64,000 nt of DNA from Psychrobacter sp. GP33 (GCF_014119005.1 NZ_JACGYX010000002.1:62001-126000), one strand, 5' to 3'; positions 1 to 9,698 are shown, counted from the first letter of the stretch. A program made the numbers and translations. Notes: generated from the sequence alone by a model not told the origin.

Positions 1-950
1 CGTACCAGTGGACCTTTTTGATAAACGGTCAATACGGCACCCGGTTTTGCGCCTTGATTGCGTCCTAGATTGATTGCCACCACACTACCGCGCGCTGCAG
101 AACTGATTGAATCCATTACCCGAACAATCATTCCGCCGCGATTAACTGTAGCGGGCGTGGGATAAAATACTGGTGGAATGGCGTTATCCAGCTCCACAAA
201 TACTCGATCGCCTTCCCGAACTTCTTTACCGTAGCTATCCGTTAATTGCAAGCTAGTCACGCCGTTACTTTCCGTCGCCGTGACTAAACCTGTAGCGACT
301 TGAGTCACCTCTAAACCAATGATCTTATTGGTTTTTGGTTCAACGTATAATTCGCCTTTACGATAAACCCCGTAACGCTGACCAACAATAAGTGGAATAC
401 CTTTGGCATAGACTTTATCACCGCTACCGGTAATCAAATTGCGCTTTTTCGAGGCTAAAATGTAAGGTGTAGTGTCAAAATCTTTTGGATTCACAATCAG
501 CGTTTTATCAAGCCAATGTTGAATCGCTGACATCGGAATGGCTGGGATACTATTTAGCGTTGAAGTGACTGCAACCGTATTTACTGCCACATTAGTCGAA
601 AGTTGTTTTTCTACCCCAGCACAGCCCTCACCGGTATCCACGCCAATCAAGGTTTTACCCTTAATCACGCATAGGATAAGAATGTCATTAGGATAAATCA
701 GGTTAGGGTTTTTAATTTGCTTATTGGTCGCCCAAATCTCTTTCCAGCGCCATGGACTGTCCAAATAGCGACCTGAGATGTCCCATAAAGTATCCCCTTT
801 TTTAACGATGTAGCGATTGGGTGCATCTGCTTTAATGGTTGGTGGTGGGTTGTTAGCGTGAGCGGCACTCATCAACAGCACACCACTTAAGACTGACAAG
901 AATGCTGCTTTTGCCAGTCCACAATGTTTTACTTTCATAACTTTATCCAT
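1..950 (-). CDS. LysM-domain secreted protein (3' end outside window)
   Basis: The reading frame runs off the left edge, so the C-terminus is missing. A basic N-terminus and hydrophobic stretch (FLSVLSGVLLMSAAHA) make a signal peptide. A LysM domain follows at about residues 47-95 (YIVKKGDTLWDISGRYL, then NPNLIYPNDIL), which binds peptidoglycan glycan chains. The remainder, about 220 residues, has no motif I recognise. Translation can start at 950 or at a second ATG at 938; neither has a strong ribosome site. In related Moraxellaceae a LysM protein of this kind sits near def and dprA (recalled, not checked). The role is probably cell-wall associated; the exact function is unknown. Confidence 0.85.
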   Translation of the reverse strand, partial: MDKVMKVKHCGLAKAAFLSVLSGVLLMSAAHANNPPPTIKADAPNRYIVKKGDTLWDISGRYLDSPWRWKEIWATNKQIKNPNLIYPNDILILCVIKGKTLIGVDTGEGCAGVEKQLSTNVAVNTVAVTSTLNSIPAIPMSAIQHWLDKTLIVNPKDFDTTPYILASKKRNLITGSGDKVYAKGIPLIVGQRYGVYRKGELYVEPKTNKIIGLEVTQVATGLVTATESNGVTSLQLTDSYGKEVREGDRVFVELDNAIPPVFYPTPATVNRGGMIVRVMDSISSAARGSVVAINLGRNQGAKPGAVLTVYQKGPLV

Positions 951-999
951 TAAAGGGTAGATATACTGCTATATACACCATAAAGATTATTAAAACGAT

Positions 1000-1015
1000 T
1001 GTTTCACGTGAAACA
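1000..1015. promoter_or_regulatory. parS site 1
   Basis: TGTTTCACGTGAAACA, the perfect 16-bp parS consensus, between thrC and the LysM gene. ParB would bind here. Confidence 0.9.
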
Positions 1016-1047
1016 AATAAAATAATATTATAGATGTACTATATTAT

Positions 1048-2469
1048 TTATGCAGCATTTGCTTCGATATGTTGACGAATTTGCTCAGCAACCAATTCAG
1101 CATCATTATCTAACACCACGACACGCTGTGGTAATGCTTCTAAACCTTCGGTATGCGCAGGGCGAGCAATATCAATTTGTCCAATAGCTTCGACGATAGT
1201 TTCGGCAAATTTAACAGGCAATGCAGTCTCAGCGCAGATGATTACTTCGCCTTCTTGCTGTAATTCTTTAGCAACTTTAATACCGTCAGCCGTGTGCGGA
1301 TCGACTAGTTCACCATATTGGTCATACAGTGATTTGATGGTCTGTAGGCGGTCACTATGCGTAGACTTGCCCGCAGCAAAGCCATAACGGGTGTTTACTG
1401 CTTGCATTAAATCTGCTAAATCAAAACCTTGACCTGATTTTACCCCTTCAAACAATTCATGAACGCGCGCACTATCTTTCTCCAGCAGCAAATATACAAA
1501 ACGCTCAAAGTTAGAGGCTTTGGAGATATCCATAGACGGGCTAGAGGTAATGTAAGTTTTAGCAGTCGGGCGTGGTTGATAAGCGCCTTTATTAAAGAAG
1601 TCATTAAGCACGTCATTTTCATTGGTCGCAACGATTAAGCGTCCAATTGGTAAGCCCATTTCACGAGCAATGTGTCCAGCACAAATATTACCAAAATTCC
1701 CTGATGGAATGCTAAAACTTACCTGCTCATCATTGCTAGTGGTCACAGCAAAGTAGGCTTTAAAATAATAGACTATTTGCGCGAGGATACGACCCCAGTT
1801 AATGGAGTTGACAGTACCTAAATTATAAGCGGCTTTAAATTCAGCATCTTGTTGTAACGCTTTGACGATATCTTGGCAATCATCAAACATACCGTCAATG
1901 GCAATATTATGAATATTAGCATCGGTCAAGCTGTACATCTGGGCGCGCTGAAACTCGCTCATTTTGCCATGTGGTGACAGCATAAAGACTTCGATATTGT
2001 CTTTACCGCGTAATGCGTATTCTGCTGCACTACCGGTATCGCCACTGGTGGCACCAATAATCGTTATGCGTGCGTCTTTCTTTTTAAGGACATATTCAAA
2101 GGCATTACCCAAGAATTGCATCGCCACATCTTTAAAAGCTAAGGTTGGACCATTAGATAAACCTAAAATATAGATATTGTCTTCAAGTTTACGCACTGGA
2201 ACAATATCGGCACTACCGAATACTTCAGTCGTATAAGTGCGCTCAATAATATCTTGTAGGTCTTCTGCTGGAATATCAGTGGCAAAACGCTGCATAATCG
2301 CCATCGCAAGCTGCGGGTAGCTTAGCGCACGCCATTCATCAAGCGTTGCATTATCAATTTGCGGATAATGCTCAGGCAGCATCAAGCCGCCATCAGGCGC
2401 AAGCCCCATTAATAGCACATCACTAAAATCCATCGGCGCTGTCTGACCACGAGTACTGATATATTTCAT
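1048..2469 (-). CDS. thrC: Threonine synthase
   Basis: This PLP enzyme converts O-phospho-L-homoserine to L-threonine, the last step of threonine synthesis, in the cytoplasm. The N-terminus (MKYISTRGQTAPMDFSDVLL) is typical of the family. The PLP-binding lysine is K113 in the motif NGPTLAFKD. The phosphate-binding serine/glycine loops GATSGDTGSAA and PSGNFGNICAG are intact. Length (473 aa) is normal. The ATG is preceded by AGGGAAG at good spacing. A perfect parS site lies just beyond the stop codon. The homoserine dehydrogenase gene hom, often next door, is not seen in the window. Confidence 0.97.
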   Translation of the reverse strand: MKYISTRGQTAPMDFSDVLLMGLAPDGGLMLPEHYPQIDNATLDEWRALSYPQLAMAIMQRFATDIPAEDLQDIIERTYTTEVFGSADIVPVRKLEDNIYILGLSNGPTLAFKDVAMQFLGNAFEYVLKKKDARITIIGATSGDTGSAAEYALRGKDNIEVFMLSPHGKMSEFQRAQMYSLTDANIHNIAIDGMFDDCQDIVKALQQDAEFKAAYNLGTVNSINWGRILAQIVYYFKAYFAVTTSNDEQVSFSIPSGNFGNICAGHIAREMGLPIGRLIVATNENDVLNDFFNKGAYQPRPTAKTYITSSPSMDISKASNFERFVYLLLEKDSARVHELFEGVKSGQGFDLADLMQAVNTRYGFAAGKSTHSDRLQTIKSLYDQYGELVDPHTADGIKVAKELQQEGEVIICAETALPVKFAETIVEAIGQIDIARPAHTEGLEALPQRVVVLDNDAELVAEQIRQHIEANAA

Positions 2470-2556
2470 AAGCTTCCCTACCTACAATGATTTTTTAATA
2501 TTTAACGGTGGTTATTAAATAACGTTGATGAAACAGTATTGACTAAGCAGTATTAA

Positions 2557-4146
2557 TTACGCCGTTTTTTGTAGCAGCGCATAATAAAAGCCATCACCGC
2601 TTTCGCTGTCTATTGGCAGACATTGGCGACCCACTTCTTGCGCAATGCCCCAACTACAGGCTTCGGTAAATTCAATCGCCGTGGCATTGGTATGATGACG
2701 TAAAAAGTCCTGCATTTGCTCGACATTTTCTTGTTTTAATATGGAACAAGTAACGTACAACAAATAACCGCCAACTTTTAGCTGTGCCCACAGATTGTCT
2801 AAAATTTCTGCCTGTAACGACACAGTTTGTTCCACGTCTTCTTCAGCACGTAGCAGACTGATATCTGGGTGGCGACGAATCACACCGGTAGCGGTACAAG
2901 GAGAATCCAATAATATAGCGTCAAATACTGGTTCATTCTTATCGACTTTTTGGTTTTTAGATTGAGCGATGCCTTGCCATCTAGTGGCATCAGCGCAAAC
3001 AATATTTAGATTAATGAGTTCCGATTGTTCTAAATTTAAGCGCGCTAAATTTTCATGGATGCGGGTAATACGCGGCGCTTCATTATCTATAGCCGTAAAG
3101 TTAATAACACGGCTGTCTGTTACCTCATCTTTATTGTCACTATCAGTACGTTTCACATGAAACAATTCAGATTGTTTATCTGCATTTAACAGCTCTAGCC
3201 AATGCGCAAGCTTGCCGCCCGGCGCAGCACAAGCATCTAAAATACGTAGCTCATTAGTATCATTATGGCCAGTATCGCTATCAGCATTTACTTTATTAAT
3301 AAGTGCTTGATGAATCAATGGTGCGGCAAGCTGAGCATGCATATCTTGTACACTAGCAGCGCCTTCTGCAAATGAAGGCAAACCTACAACGCCAGTACTT
3401 TGCTCAAGACGTAACGCTTGGGTAGTGATAGTTTTAGCGATAGTTGTAGCATCGTTACTAGCAGTCTGAGGCAGTTGTAACTCACTCACCATCTCAACCA
3501 ATTCAGCGCTAACATCTGCTTGCTCAAGTGTTTGCTGATAGCCTTCTACTGTGTTTAATGCCGTGTTGGCACGTAAAAACATCGGCGCAGGTTGGCGTAA
3601 ACCTTGCGTTAGCGCTGGATATTCTTCGCTCCAATCTTGCTTGAGCTGATACGCCAGCCAGTTCGGTAAGCTGTGGTTTTTATCACACTTTTTGTGGTAT
3701 TTATGAGTATTTTTGACCACTTTACGCAAGATGGCATTGACCAAACCCGAGGCATGAGCAAATTCAATCTCTTTAACCGCCTCGACCGTTTCATGAATGG
3801 CAGCGTGGTCAGCAACTTGTAAATATAGCAGCTGCGTCAGCCCCACTTGAATGGTAGTACGCACTTCCATCTCATCAATCGTATTGTCCGCCAAGCTGTC
3901 GAGCAAACGCTCAAGTGCGTACCACTGACGCAATGTGGTCAATAGTAGCGCATGAGCAAAGCCTTTATCGCCTTCATGCAAGCTGTTTAATAACGGGTCA
4001 AGGACACTTGATAACGACTGTCCGTTTTGGATAGCAAGTAAGGTACGAATGACGCGTGCCCGTACGCTACCGACCATCTTAAGATTACTTGATGGCTTAT
4101 TCTTATTGTTTCTAGGGCTGTTAGACGCGGTTGCGTGATGTCTCAT
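2557..4146 (-). CDS. rsmB: 16S rRNA (cytosine-967-C5)-methyltransferase RsmB
   Basis: SAM-dependent methylation of C967 in 16S rRNA. An N-terminal NusB-like RNA-binding domain (about residues 25-165) is followed by a Rossmann methyltransferase domain with SAM motif ILDACAAPGGKLAHWLEL and the two catalytic-cysteine motifs DSPCTATGVIRRHPDI and YVTCSILKQENVEQ. At 529 aa it is about 100 longer than the E. coli protein. The extra residues are polar insertions, one of which (ELFHVKRTDSDNKDE) is encoded by a parS-like site at 3149-3164. The next gene upstream is fmt, the usual fmt-rsmB order. A start at residue 24 (MVGSVRARV) is also possible. Confidence 0.95.
   Translation of the reverse strand: MRHHATASNSPRNNKNKPSSNLKMVGSVRARVIRTLLAIQNGQSLSSVLDPLLNSLHEGDKGFAHALLLTTLRQWYALERLLDSLADNTIDEMEVRTTIQVGLTQLLYLQVADHAAIHETVEAVKEIEFAHASGLVNAILRKVVKNTHKYHKKCDKNHSLPNWLAYQLKQDWSEEYPALTQGLRQPAPMFLRANTALNTVEGYQQTLEQADVSAELVEMVSELQLPQTASNDATTIAKTITTQALRLEQSTGVVGLPSFAEGAASVQDMHAQLAAPLIHQALINKVNADSDTGHNDTNELRILDACAAPGGKLAHWLELLNADKQSELFHVKRTDSDNKDEVTDSRVINFTAIDNEAPRITRIHENLARLNLEQSELINLNIVCADATRWQGIAQSKNQKVDKNEPVFDAILLDSPCTATGVIRRHPDISLLRAEEDVEQTVSLQAEILDNLWAQLKVGGYLLYVTCSILKQENVEQMQDFLRHHTNATAIEFTEACSWGIAQEVGRQCLPIDSESGDGFYYALLQKTA
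3149..3164. promoter_or_regulatory. parS-like site 2 (in rsmB)
   Basis: CGTTTCACATGAAACA; a central G-to-A change and a C at the first base. Confidence 0.6.
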
Positions 4147-4267
4147 AGTACGTAATTTCCTGTGCGCCTACTGGCAGCGTTGGCATTTCATATTGGTTTG
4201 AATATTGATTTAAATGAAACCGATAGCTTGAATGGAATAAATTTAATAAGTTGGTGCAATGACAGGG

Positions 4268-5380
4268 CTAATTGGCATCTGTTTCAGCGGTAAATCGGTC
4301 ATCATCGTTGAGCTGATTGCCATGGCAGATTTGCTCTGCGCTGACTGGTTTACCACCAGCAAACTGCAACTGGGTAATCGCTAAAGTACTGGCTTGCCTT
4401 GCTGTATTAGCACTGTCAGTATCAGGATTAGTATTAGCATCATTATCAGTACCACACGCCACCAAAATTGCCTTGCGACCTACGCTAATGACGGTACCAG
4501 AAGGTTTATCGGTTCGCTGAGAATCATTGACAGGTAAGCTGGCTAAAATCTTTACGCGTGCGCCCTTTAAGAAAGTATAAGCACCCGGCCACGGCGTTAA
4601 GCCACGAATTTGTCGCTCAATATGAGCTGCAGATTGTGCCCAATCAATTTCGCCTTCTGTTTTAATCAGCTTTTCGGCATAATTAGCCTGACTACTATCT
4701 TGAGCAGTTGCTTGTGCTTGATAATGGGGTAAATCTTGTAGTACCGTACTAATGGCTGTCGCGCCTAATTCTGCAAGATTATCATGCAAGCTAGTTGCGC
4801 TGTCATTAACTGTAATTGCGCAACTGACCTTGTAGAGCATGTCACCGGTATCAAGCCCCTTATCCATCTGCATAATGGTAATGCCCGTTTCAGTATCGCC
4901 AGCCAATAACGCACGATGAATAGGCGCAGCTCCGCGCCAGCGTGGCAATAATGAGCCATGAATATTGAGGCAACCATAAGTTGGCGTGGTTAAAACGCCA
5001 ATAGGTAAAATAAGTCCATAAGCGGCAACCACCATGATATCAGGCTGATAAGCGCTCAATATTTTTCGAGCAGCAAGTCCATCAGTGCTTGATTTTTTAA
5101 AGGTAGCAGGTTGCTCGATAGGAAGATTATGCGCCAATGCCACCTGTTTAACGGCAGAGGCAGCTAGTTTTTGTCCGCGTCCAGCCTTGCGATCAGGCTG
5201 ACTGTAAACGGCAACAATATCTATATTCAGCGCATCTTGCTGCTTAATCAAAGCCTCAAGGCTAATGGCAGCAAACTCAGGCGTACCCGCAAATATCACA
5301 CGTAATCGACTGGTAGCTGGTTGTTGAGCGTTAGCCGTAAAAGTAGGTTTAGTAACAGAATTAGAAAGGGTTATCGTCAT
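4268..5380 (-). CDS. fmt: Methionyl-tRNA formyltransferase
   Basis: Transfers a formyl group from 10-formyl-tetrahydrofolate to initiator Met-tRNA. The formyltransferase domain begins at about residue 26 (LRVIFAGTPEFAAISLEAL). The catalytic region HGSLLPRWRGAAPIHRAL and GDTETGITIMQMDKGLDTGD is complete, and the C-terminal OB-like domain (LTPWPGAYTFL) is present. It is 370 aa against about 315 in E. coli, because of a 25-residue N-terminal extension and an Asp/Asn/Thr-rich insertion near residue 320. No other Met or obvious ribosome site suggests a later start. It is co-oriented with rsmB, 121 bp away, and likely co-transcribed with it. Confidence 0.95.
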   Translation of the reverse strand: MTITLSNSVTKPTFTANAQQPATSRLRVIFAGTPEFAAISLEALIKQQDALNIDIVAVYSQPDRKAGRGQKLAASAVKQVALAHNLPIEQPATFKKSSTDGLAARKILSAYQPDIMVVAAYGLILPIGVLTTPTYGCLNIHGSLLPRWRGAAPIHRALLAGDTETGITIMQMDKGLDTGDMLYKVSCAITVNDSATSLHDNLAELGATAISTVLQDLPHYQAQATAQDSSQANYAEKLIKTEGEIDWAQSAAHIERQIRGLTPWPGAYTFLKGARVKILASLPVNDSQRTDKPSGTVISVGRKAILVACGTDNDANTNPDTDSANTARQASTLAITQLQFAGGKPVSAEQICHGNQLNDDDRFTAETDAN

Positions 5381-5743
5381 GGCAGCGTAATATCGTCAAA
5401 TGGTGTCGTTAATTAGATAAATAGTATGGTTAAATAATAGGTTTATTATAGGTGAGTTTACACGGTTGTACCATGCTGATAATAGAGCATAATCATTAGC
5501 TCTTATATCCATTGTCAAACTCAGTCTTATCATAATACTTATTACCTATAATAATTATTATTCAGTTTTATGAATAACCATAGTAATTAAAGATAAATAA
5601 TAGGGTTTAGTTTACACTACGTTCTCATAGTCGTCAGTGCCAAGTGATATTACTTTTATACAATATTTTTACATCATAATTAATGAAGACTGCTCATGTT
5701 GCGATGGGTAGATAGATAATGTACAGATACAGGATTGTAAATT
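5381..5743. other. Divergent intergenic region fmt / sensor kinase
   Basis: 363 bp of AT-rich DNA between divergently transcribed genes, so it must hold promoters for both. I see no repeat, DnaA box, parS site or convincing small gene in it. The kinase ATG at 5744 is preceded by AGGA about ten bases upstream. Confidence 0.5.
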
Positions 5744-8689
5744 ATGCAACAGTTTCAGTCATTAAGGCGCTTGCTTAGCTTTTACATCCTCACATTGTTT
5801 ATTATGTTGCTTATGTATTATGTCATGCTATTTTCAATTCTTAGAGAAAATACCAAGCAGAATACTCAACAGGTTTTTCAGATATTAAAATATGATTTAT
5901 CTAACAGTAATGTGGTTACTAATGAAAATATAAATAAGGTCTTAAAGAAACCTTTATTTCAAGATATCAGTTATCAGCTGGTATTAATGGTACGCTCAGG
6001 CCAAACTTATGTTTATAGCCATACACGTCCTAGTGAGCCTAAATTTACCACTATCAATTTCCCAGCATTATTCCGCCAAAACTCTGATGCAGTTAGCACT
6101 TATGAGATCACCAATCAAAGTTTGATGGGTACACTCAACTTTCAGAATGGGCAGCGGCTACACATTATCCTGCGCCATCAGCCACTTAATATTAATTGGC
6201 TCTCATACCAATATTGGTTACCACCAATGGTAGCAGTTATCTTATTTATTATCGCTCTATTGTATATGCTTAAACACCGTGCCAATTGGGATCAGCTTCT
6301 ACACTATACAGAAGATATTATGGCAGATGTAAAAGACGCTTATATCCCGCCCCCATTTGAAGAAGCGGAGAGCACCCTTGAGTTTTTACGTTTAGGACAT
6401 GCATTAAGTCGTATTGGCTATCAATTACATAATCAGCATCGGCACATTAAACGCCTTAATCATCGGCTTGAACGCTTGGTTGATCAAGCCCCATTACCTA
6501 TGTTGATGATTATGCGCCAAGGTCAGATTAGTTTTTCTAATCAGCGCTTTGATCAAATATTCTCGCCATCATTAGAACGGGATCAGAAATCTACTTTGAC
6601 CGATTATGTCACCGGTAGCGACGAAGCTGTTCAGCAATACTTACAAAAGCTCTCATCGCATCGAGTCACGCGCACAGTATTGGTTTATGGTTTAGAAGAC
6701 AAACAGGCTTACCAATTGCATATTACCCCATGGTTCGGAGAGCACGGTCAAGCTCATGGCTTCACCGTTTTATTTAACAATGTCAATGAGCTCATGTCGC
6801 AAAATACTGAATTACAGCAACAGAAACAGCTGCTTAATCATCGTATCTTAGAGCTTACTCAACTCAAATCCACCGTTAATAATCAACTTCGTACACCATT
6901 AAATGCCCTGATTAGTACGCTCGACTTAATAGATAGGCAAAGTTTAGACATAAAGCAACAAGACATTTTTAACACTTTATCGCAATCAAGTTATTCCATG
7001 CTGATGATGCTTAACGATATGATGGACTTAACAAAAGTTGCTAATAGTAATTTAGAAATTACTTACGAACCAATTGATATCTTTAAGCTAAGCCAACATG
7101 TCAGCAGTTTGATGGTTGGCAATGCGGGCAGACAAAATATTGAACCACTACATTTTTTTATGCCTAATTGTCCGCGCTATATTCATACGGACTATAAGCA
7201 TCTCTGTCAAATACTCCTAAATCTATTTGAAAACGCTGTAAAATATACTTTTTCAGGCTATGTTGCGCTGATTGTCGAGTCTATTTCTTATAAAGATATG
7301 CAGCCTATTATTGAAAATAGCTGGATAAAAACGCATCGTCATAAAGAAGAATTATATTCAAAATTGACAGCCCAACCTGCTACTTTATCAATCAAAACAC
7401 TACCTATTTATCGACAGTTAGATAGTATGAGTACGCAGCAGTCTTGGTTACGTTTTAGTATCCAAGACTCTGGTATTGGGATTAACAATGATATACAACG
7501 CGAAATCTCCAACTATTTCATACAAGCAAATCCGCAGGTAAGCTCACAATCCGGTAGTATGGGGCTTGGGCTTGCTATCTCTAGCAGTTTTGGTCAGCTT
7601 TTAGGCGGATTTATTCAACTTACCAGTGAAAAAGGGGTAGGTAGTACCTTTAATCTGTACTTGCCCGCTTATAAACCTAATTATCAGCCAATCTATCATT
7701 CTCATAATAGTTTCAATCATATACACCTGATTGCTATCGTCAACCAAACTGTGAGCGCTACTTACTTGCAGCGTTTGTGTCAGTATTTGAATATCAATGC
7801 CAACATTTACAGCAAGTTTAACAAAACAGTGATACAGCGGCTTACGACAGAGCTTAAGCAAAAGACTGCTGTCTTGCTGCTCGATTATGAATATTATTTG
7901 AGCAATACGACTGCGGCGGCTGACACTAATGAAAAAGAAACTAGTACCTTTGCAAACAATACTATTAATCTTGAGACGACTGTCAGCACAGATATACAAG
8001 CATTTATAAACTCAACTCCATTGCCAAAAATACTACTCAGTATGAAGCCTGAGCGTAGTCTACCGTCTACATTATTAGATGATTTTGATGGTTTTTTAAG
8101 CAAGCCTTTAGATATTGCCCGTTTATTATCAGAACTCATACGTCTTACTTTGCCCAAGCCTAGCTTATTATTAACATCAGTAAAAGTTGAACAGAATCAA
8201 GAGGCAGATAACGACAACATTATGCTTCAACCCGAGGCGATTGCCCACCCCTTAAGAACATCTATTGTGTTAGATAATTTGGAGAAGTCGGGTGACGTTG
8301 AAAATAAAGAAACATCGACTGAACCGCCACTTATCTTAGTGGTAGAGGATAATCTGACCAATCAAAAAATCACCTGTAAGTTATTAAGTAAGCTTGGTTA
8401 TGATAGTGAAGTGGTGTCAGATGGGCAACAAGCTTTAGATAAGCTTACAGCGCAGCCTCAGGCTTTTGCGCTGATTCTGATGGATTGTCGCATGCCCATA
8501 ATGGACGGTTGGCAGGCAACGCAAGCCATTCGCCAACAAGGCTGCATTGTTCCCATTATTGCGTTAACTGCAAATAACAGTGAAGAAGATCAAGAAGCTT
8601 GTCTTAGCGCAGGTATGAATGAATTTTTAACCAAGCCAGTTAATAAAGACAAGCTAAAAGATGTGTTACAACGCTTTATTAAAAGCTAA
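5744..8689 (+). CDS. Hybrid sensor kinase-like protein lacking the phospho-accepting His
   Basis: Seen in order: TM1 (about residues 11-33), a periplasmic domain of about 120 residues, TM2 (158-176), a coiled/HAMP-like linker, a PAS-like domain (about 240-350), a HisKA-type helix (370-435), an HATPase_c domain (about 460-650), a degenerate receiver-like stretch (about 680-800) and a receiver domain (865-981). ATP-binding boxes are intact (NLFENAVKYT, DSGIGI, GSMGLGLAIS). The receiver keeps E868/D869, the phospho-acceptor D914 (MDCRMP), T942 and K964. The H-box reads STVNNQLRTPLNAL, where the family has SHE-LRTPL: the His is Asn380 and the next acid is Gln381. Overall layout resembles GacS/BarA hybrids but no HPt domain follows. 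It is monocistronic. Kinase autophosphorylation at the normal site looks impossible; it may act as a phosphatase, a scaffold or an ATP-driven switch. Confidence 0.88.
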   Translation: MQQFQSLRRLLSFYILTLFIMLLMYYVMLFSILRENTKQNTQQVFQILKYDLSNSNVVTNENINKVLKKPLFQDISYQLVLMVRSGQTYVYSHTRPSEPKFTTINFPALFRQNSDAVSTYEITNQSLMGTLNFQNGQRLHIILRHQPLNINWLSYQYWLPPMVAVILFIIALLYMLKHRANWDQLLHYTEDIMADVKDAYIPPPFEEAESTLEFLRLGHALSRIGYQLHNQHRHIKRLNHRLERLVDQAPLPMLMIMRQGQISFSNQRFDQIFSPSLERDQKSTLTDYVTGSDEAVQQYLQKLSSHRVTRTVLVYGLEDKQAYQLHITPWFGEHGQAHGFTVLFNNVNELMSQNTELQQQKQLLNHRILELTQLKSTVNNQLRTPLNALISTLDLIDRQSLDIKQQDIFNTLSQSSYSMLMMLNDMMDLTKVANSNLEITYEPIDIFKLSQHVSSLMVGNAGRQNIEPLHFFMPNCPRYIHTDYKHLCQILLNLFENAVKYTFSGYVALIVESISYKDMQPIIENSWIKTHRHKEELYSKLTAQPATLSIKTLPIYRQLDSMSTQQSWLRFSIQDSGIGINNDIQREISNYFIQANPQVSSQSGSMGLGLAISSSFGQLLGGFIQLTSEKGVGSTFNLYLPAYKPNYQPIYHSHNSFNHIHLIAIVNQTVSATYLQRLCQYLNINANIYSKFNKTVIQRLTTELKQKTAVLLLDYEYYLSNTTAAADTNEKETSTFANNTINLETTVSTDIQAFINSTPLPKILLSMKPERSLPSTLLDDFDGFLSKPLDIARLLSELIRLTLPKPSLLLTSVKVEQNQEADNDNIMLQPEAIAHPLRTSIVLDNLEKSGDVENKETSTEPPLILVVEDNLTNQKITCKLLSKLGYDSEVVSDGQQALDKLTAQPQAFALILMDCRMPIMDGWQATQAIRQQGCIVPIIALTANNSEEDQEACLSAGMNEFLTKPVNKDKLKDVLQRFIKS

Positions 8690-8709
8690 ATATATTTCTA
8701 ATAACATCT

Positions 8710-9381
8710 CTATTTCATAAAGCCGTTATCCGCTAAAAAGGCTTCCGTTAACGTACTTGCAGTAGATACAGGTGCTGTATTAGGCTGAGATTTATTAAGC
8801 AGGCGCTCTAAATAACGCGCAACAATATCCACTTCAATATTGACTTTACTACCCACCAGCCAATATTCAGCAATATTAGTTAGCTGAGCAGTATGAGGAA
8901 TGATATTTAAGCAGACAATATTGTCTCGTACTACATTAGTAGTCAGACTAATGCCATCTACCGTAATTGATCCTTTAGTTGCCGTAAAATGCGCAATCTC
9001 TACTGGAACCTCAATCTCAATGTAGAGTGAGCGCGCATCTTTTTGTAGTTTGCGTACTATACCCACCCCATCAACGTGACCAGCAACGATATGACCACCA
9101 AAACGGGTCGTTGGTAACATTGCCTTTTCTAAATTCACCTTATGACCTATTTTCAAATCTTCAAGTGCAGTTCGGGATATTGTTTCACGTGAAACGTCAA
9201 CAGCATAGTAATTACTACCTAAATCAACTACGGTTAAGCAAATACCATTACAAGCAATAGAATCACCTAAAGATACATCGCTAAAATCTAATCCCTTAGA
9301 TTCAATCAATAAGCGGATATCACCGCCAATAGGCTGCATGGCTTTTACTTTGCCCATACTTTCAATAATTCCAGTAAACAT
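8710..9381 (-). CDS. ribE: Riboflavin synthase, alpha subunit
   Basis: Converts two 6,7-dimethyl-8-ribityllumazine molecules to riboflavin plus a pyrimidine. Two tandem lumazine-binding barrels are visible: the first begins MFTGIIESMGKV with the GDSIACNGICLTV motif, the second carries GGHIVAGHVDGVG and KGSITVDGISLTT. 223 aa is normal. The start has AGAGGGCG at good spacing. A parS site (9181-9196) lies inside the gene and encodes V-S-R-E-T, at a place where the family commonly has a similar V-x-x-E-T. It is in the same direction as ribD but 434 bp away, so it may have its own promoter. No FMN riboswitch was recognised upstream. Confidence 0.96.
   Translation of the reverse strand: MFTGIIESMGKVKAMQPIGGDIRLLIESKGLDFSDVSLGDSIACNGICLTVVDLGSNYYAVDVSRETISRTALEDLKIGHKVNLEKAMLPTTRFGGHIVAGHVDGVGIVRKLQKDARSLYIEIEVPVEIAHFTATKGSITVDGISLTTNVVRDNIVCLNIIPHTAQLTNIAEYWLVGSKVNIEVDIVARYLERLLNKSQPNTAPVSTASTLTEAFLADNGFMK
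9181..9196. promoter_or_regulatory. parS site 3 (in ribE)
   Basis: TGTTTCACGTGAAACG; perfect 14-bp core. Confidence 0.85.
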
Positions 9382-9648
9382 AGCGCCCTCTGCCTTTATA
9401 GATAAATATTATGATAATAAATGGTTAATTTTAAATTAAGAATACTGGGTAATAATAATGAATGGTTAGCATAAGTTGTGGATAACTTATAAATTGGTAG
9501 TAGAAAACAAGACTTTAATTAGTAATATGAATAGTTATCCACAAGTTTCACCACAATAACAACCAGATAATAATTAATGCTTATATTACATAAGTCATTG
9601 ATTTAAAATTATTTTTCTCTATTAAACTAGAAAATCTTTGATTCATAC

Positions 9649-9664
9649 TGTTTCACATGGAACC
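9649..9664. promoter_or_regulatory. Degenerate parS 4 (ribE-ribD spacer)
   Basis: TGTTTCACATGGAACC; left partner of an inverted pair with site 5. Confidence 0.5.
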
Positions 9665-9682
9665 TAATAAAAAGTTATGCAC

Positions 9683-9698
9683 AGTTCCATGTGAAACC
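9683..9698. promoter_or_regulatory. Degenerate parS 5 (ribE-ribD spacer)
   Basis: AGTTCCATGTGAAACC; its 14-bp core is the exact reverse complement of the core of site 4. Confidence 0.5.

Noticed and set aside
1440-1631. Open frames overlapping thrC, gyrB, guaA and others on the opposite strand or other frames
   Set aside because: Shadows of real genes with low-complexity or arginine/leucine-rich translations and no ribosome sites.
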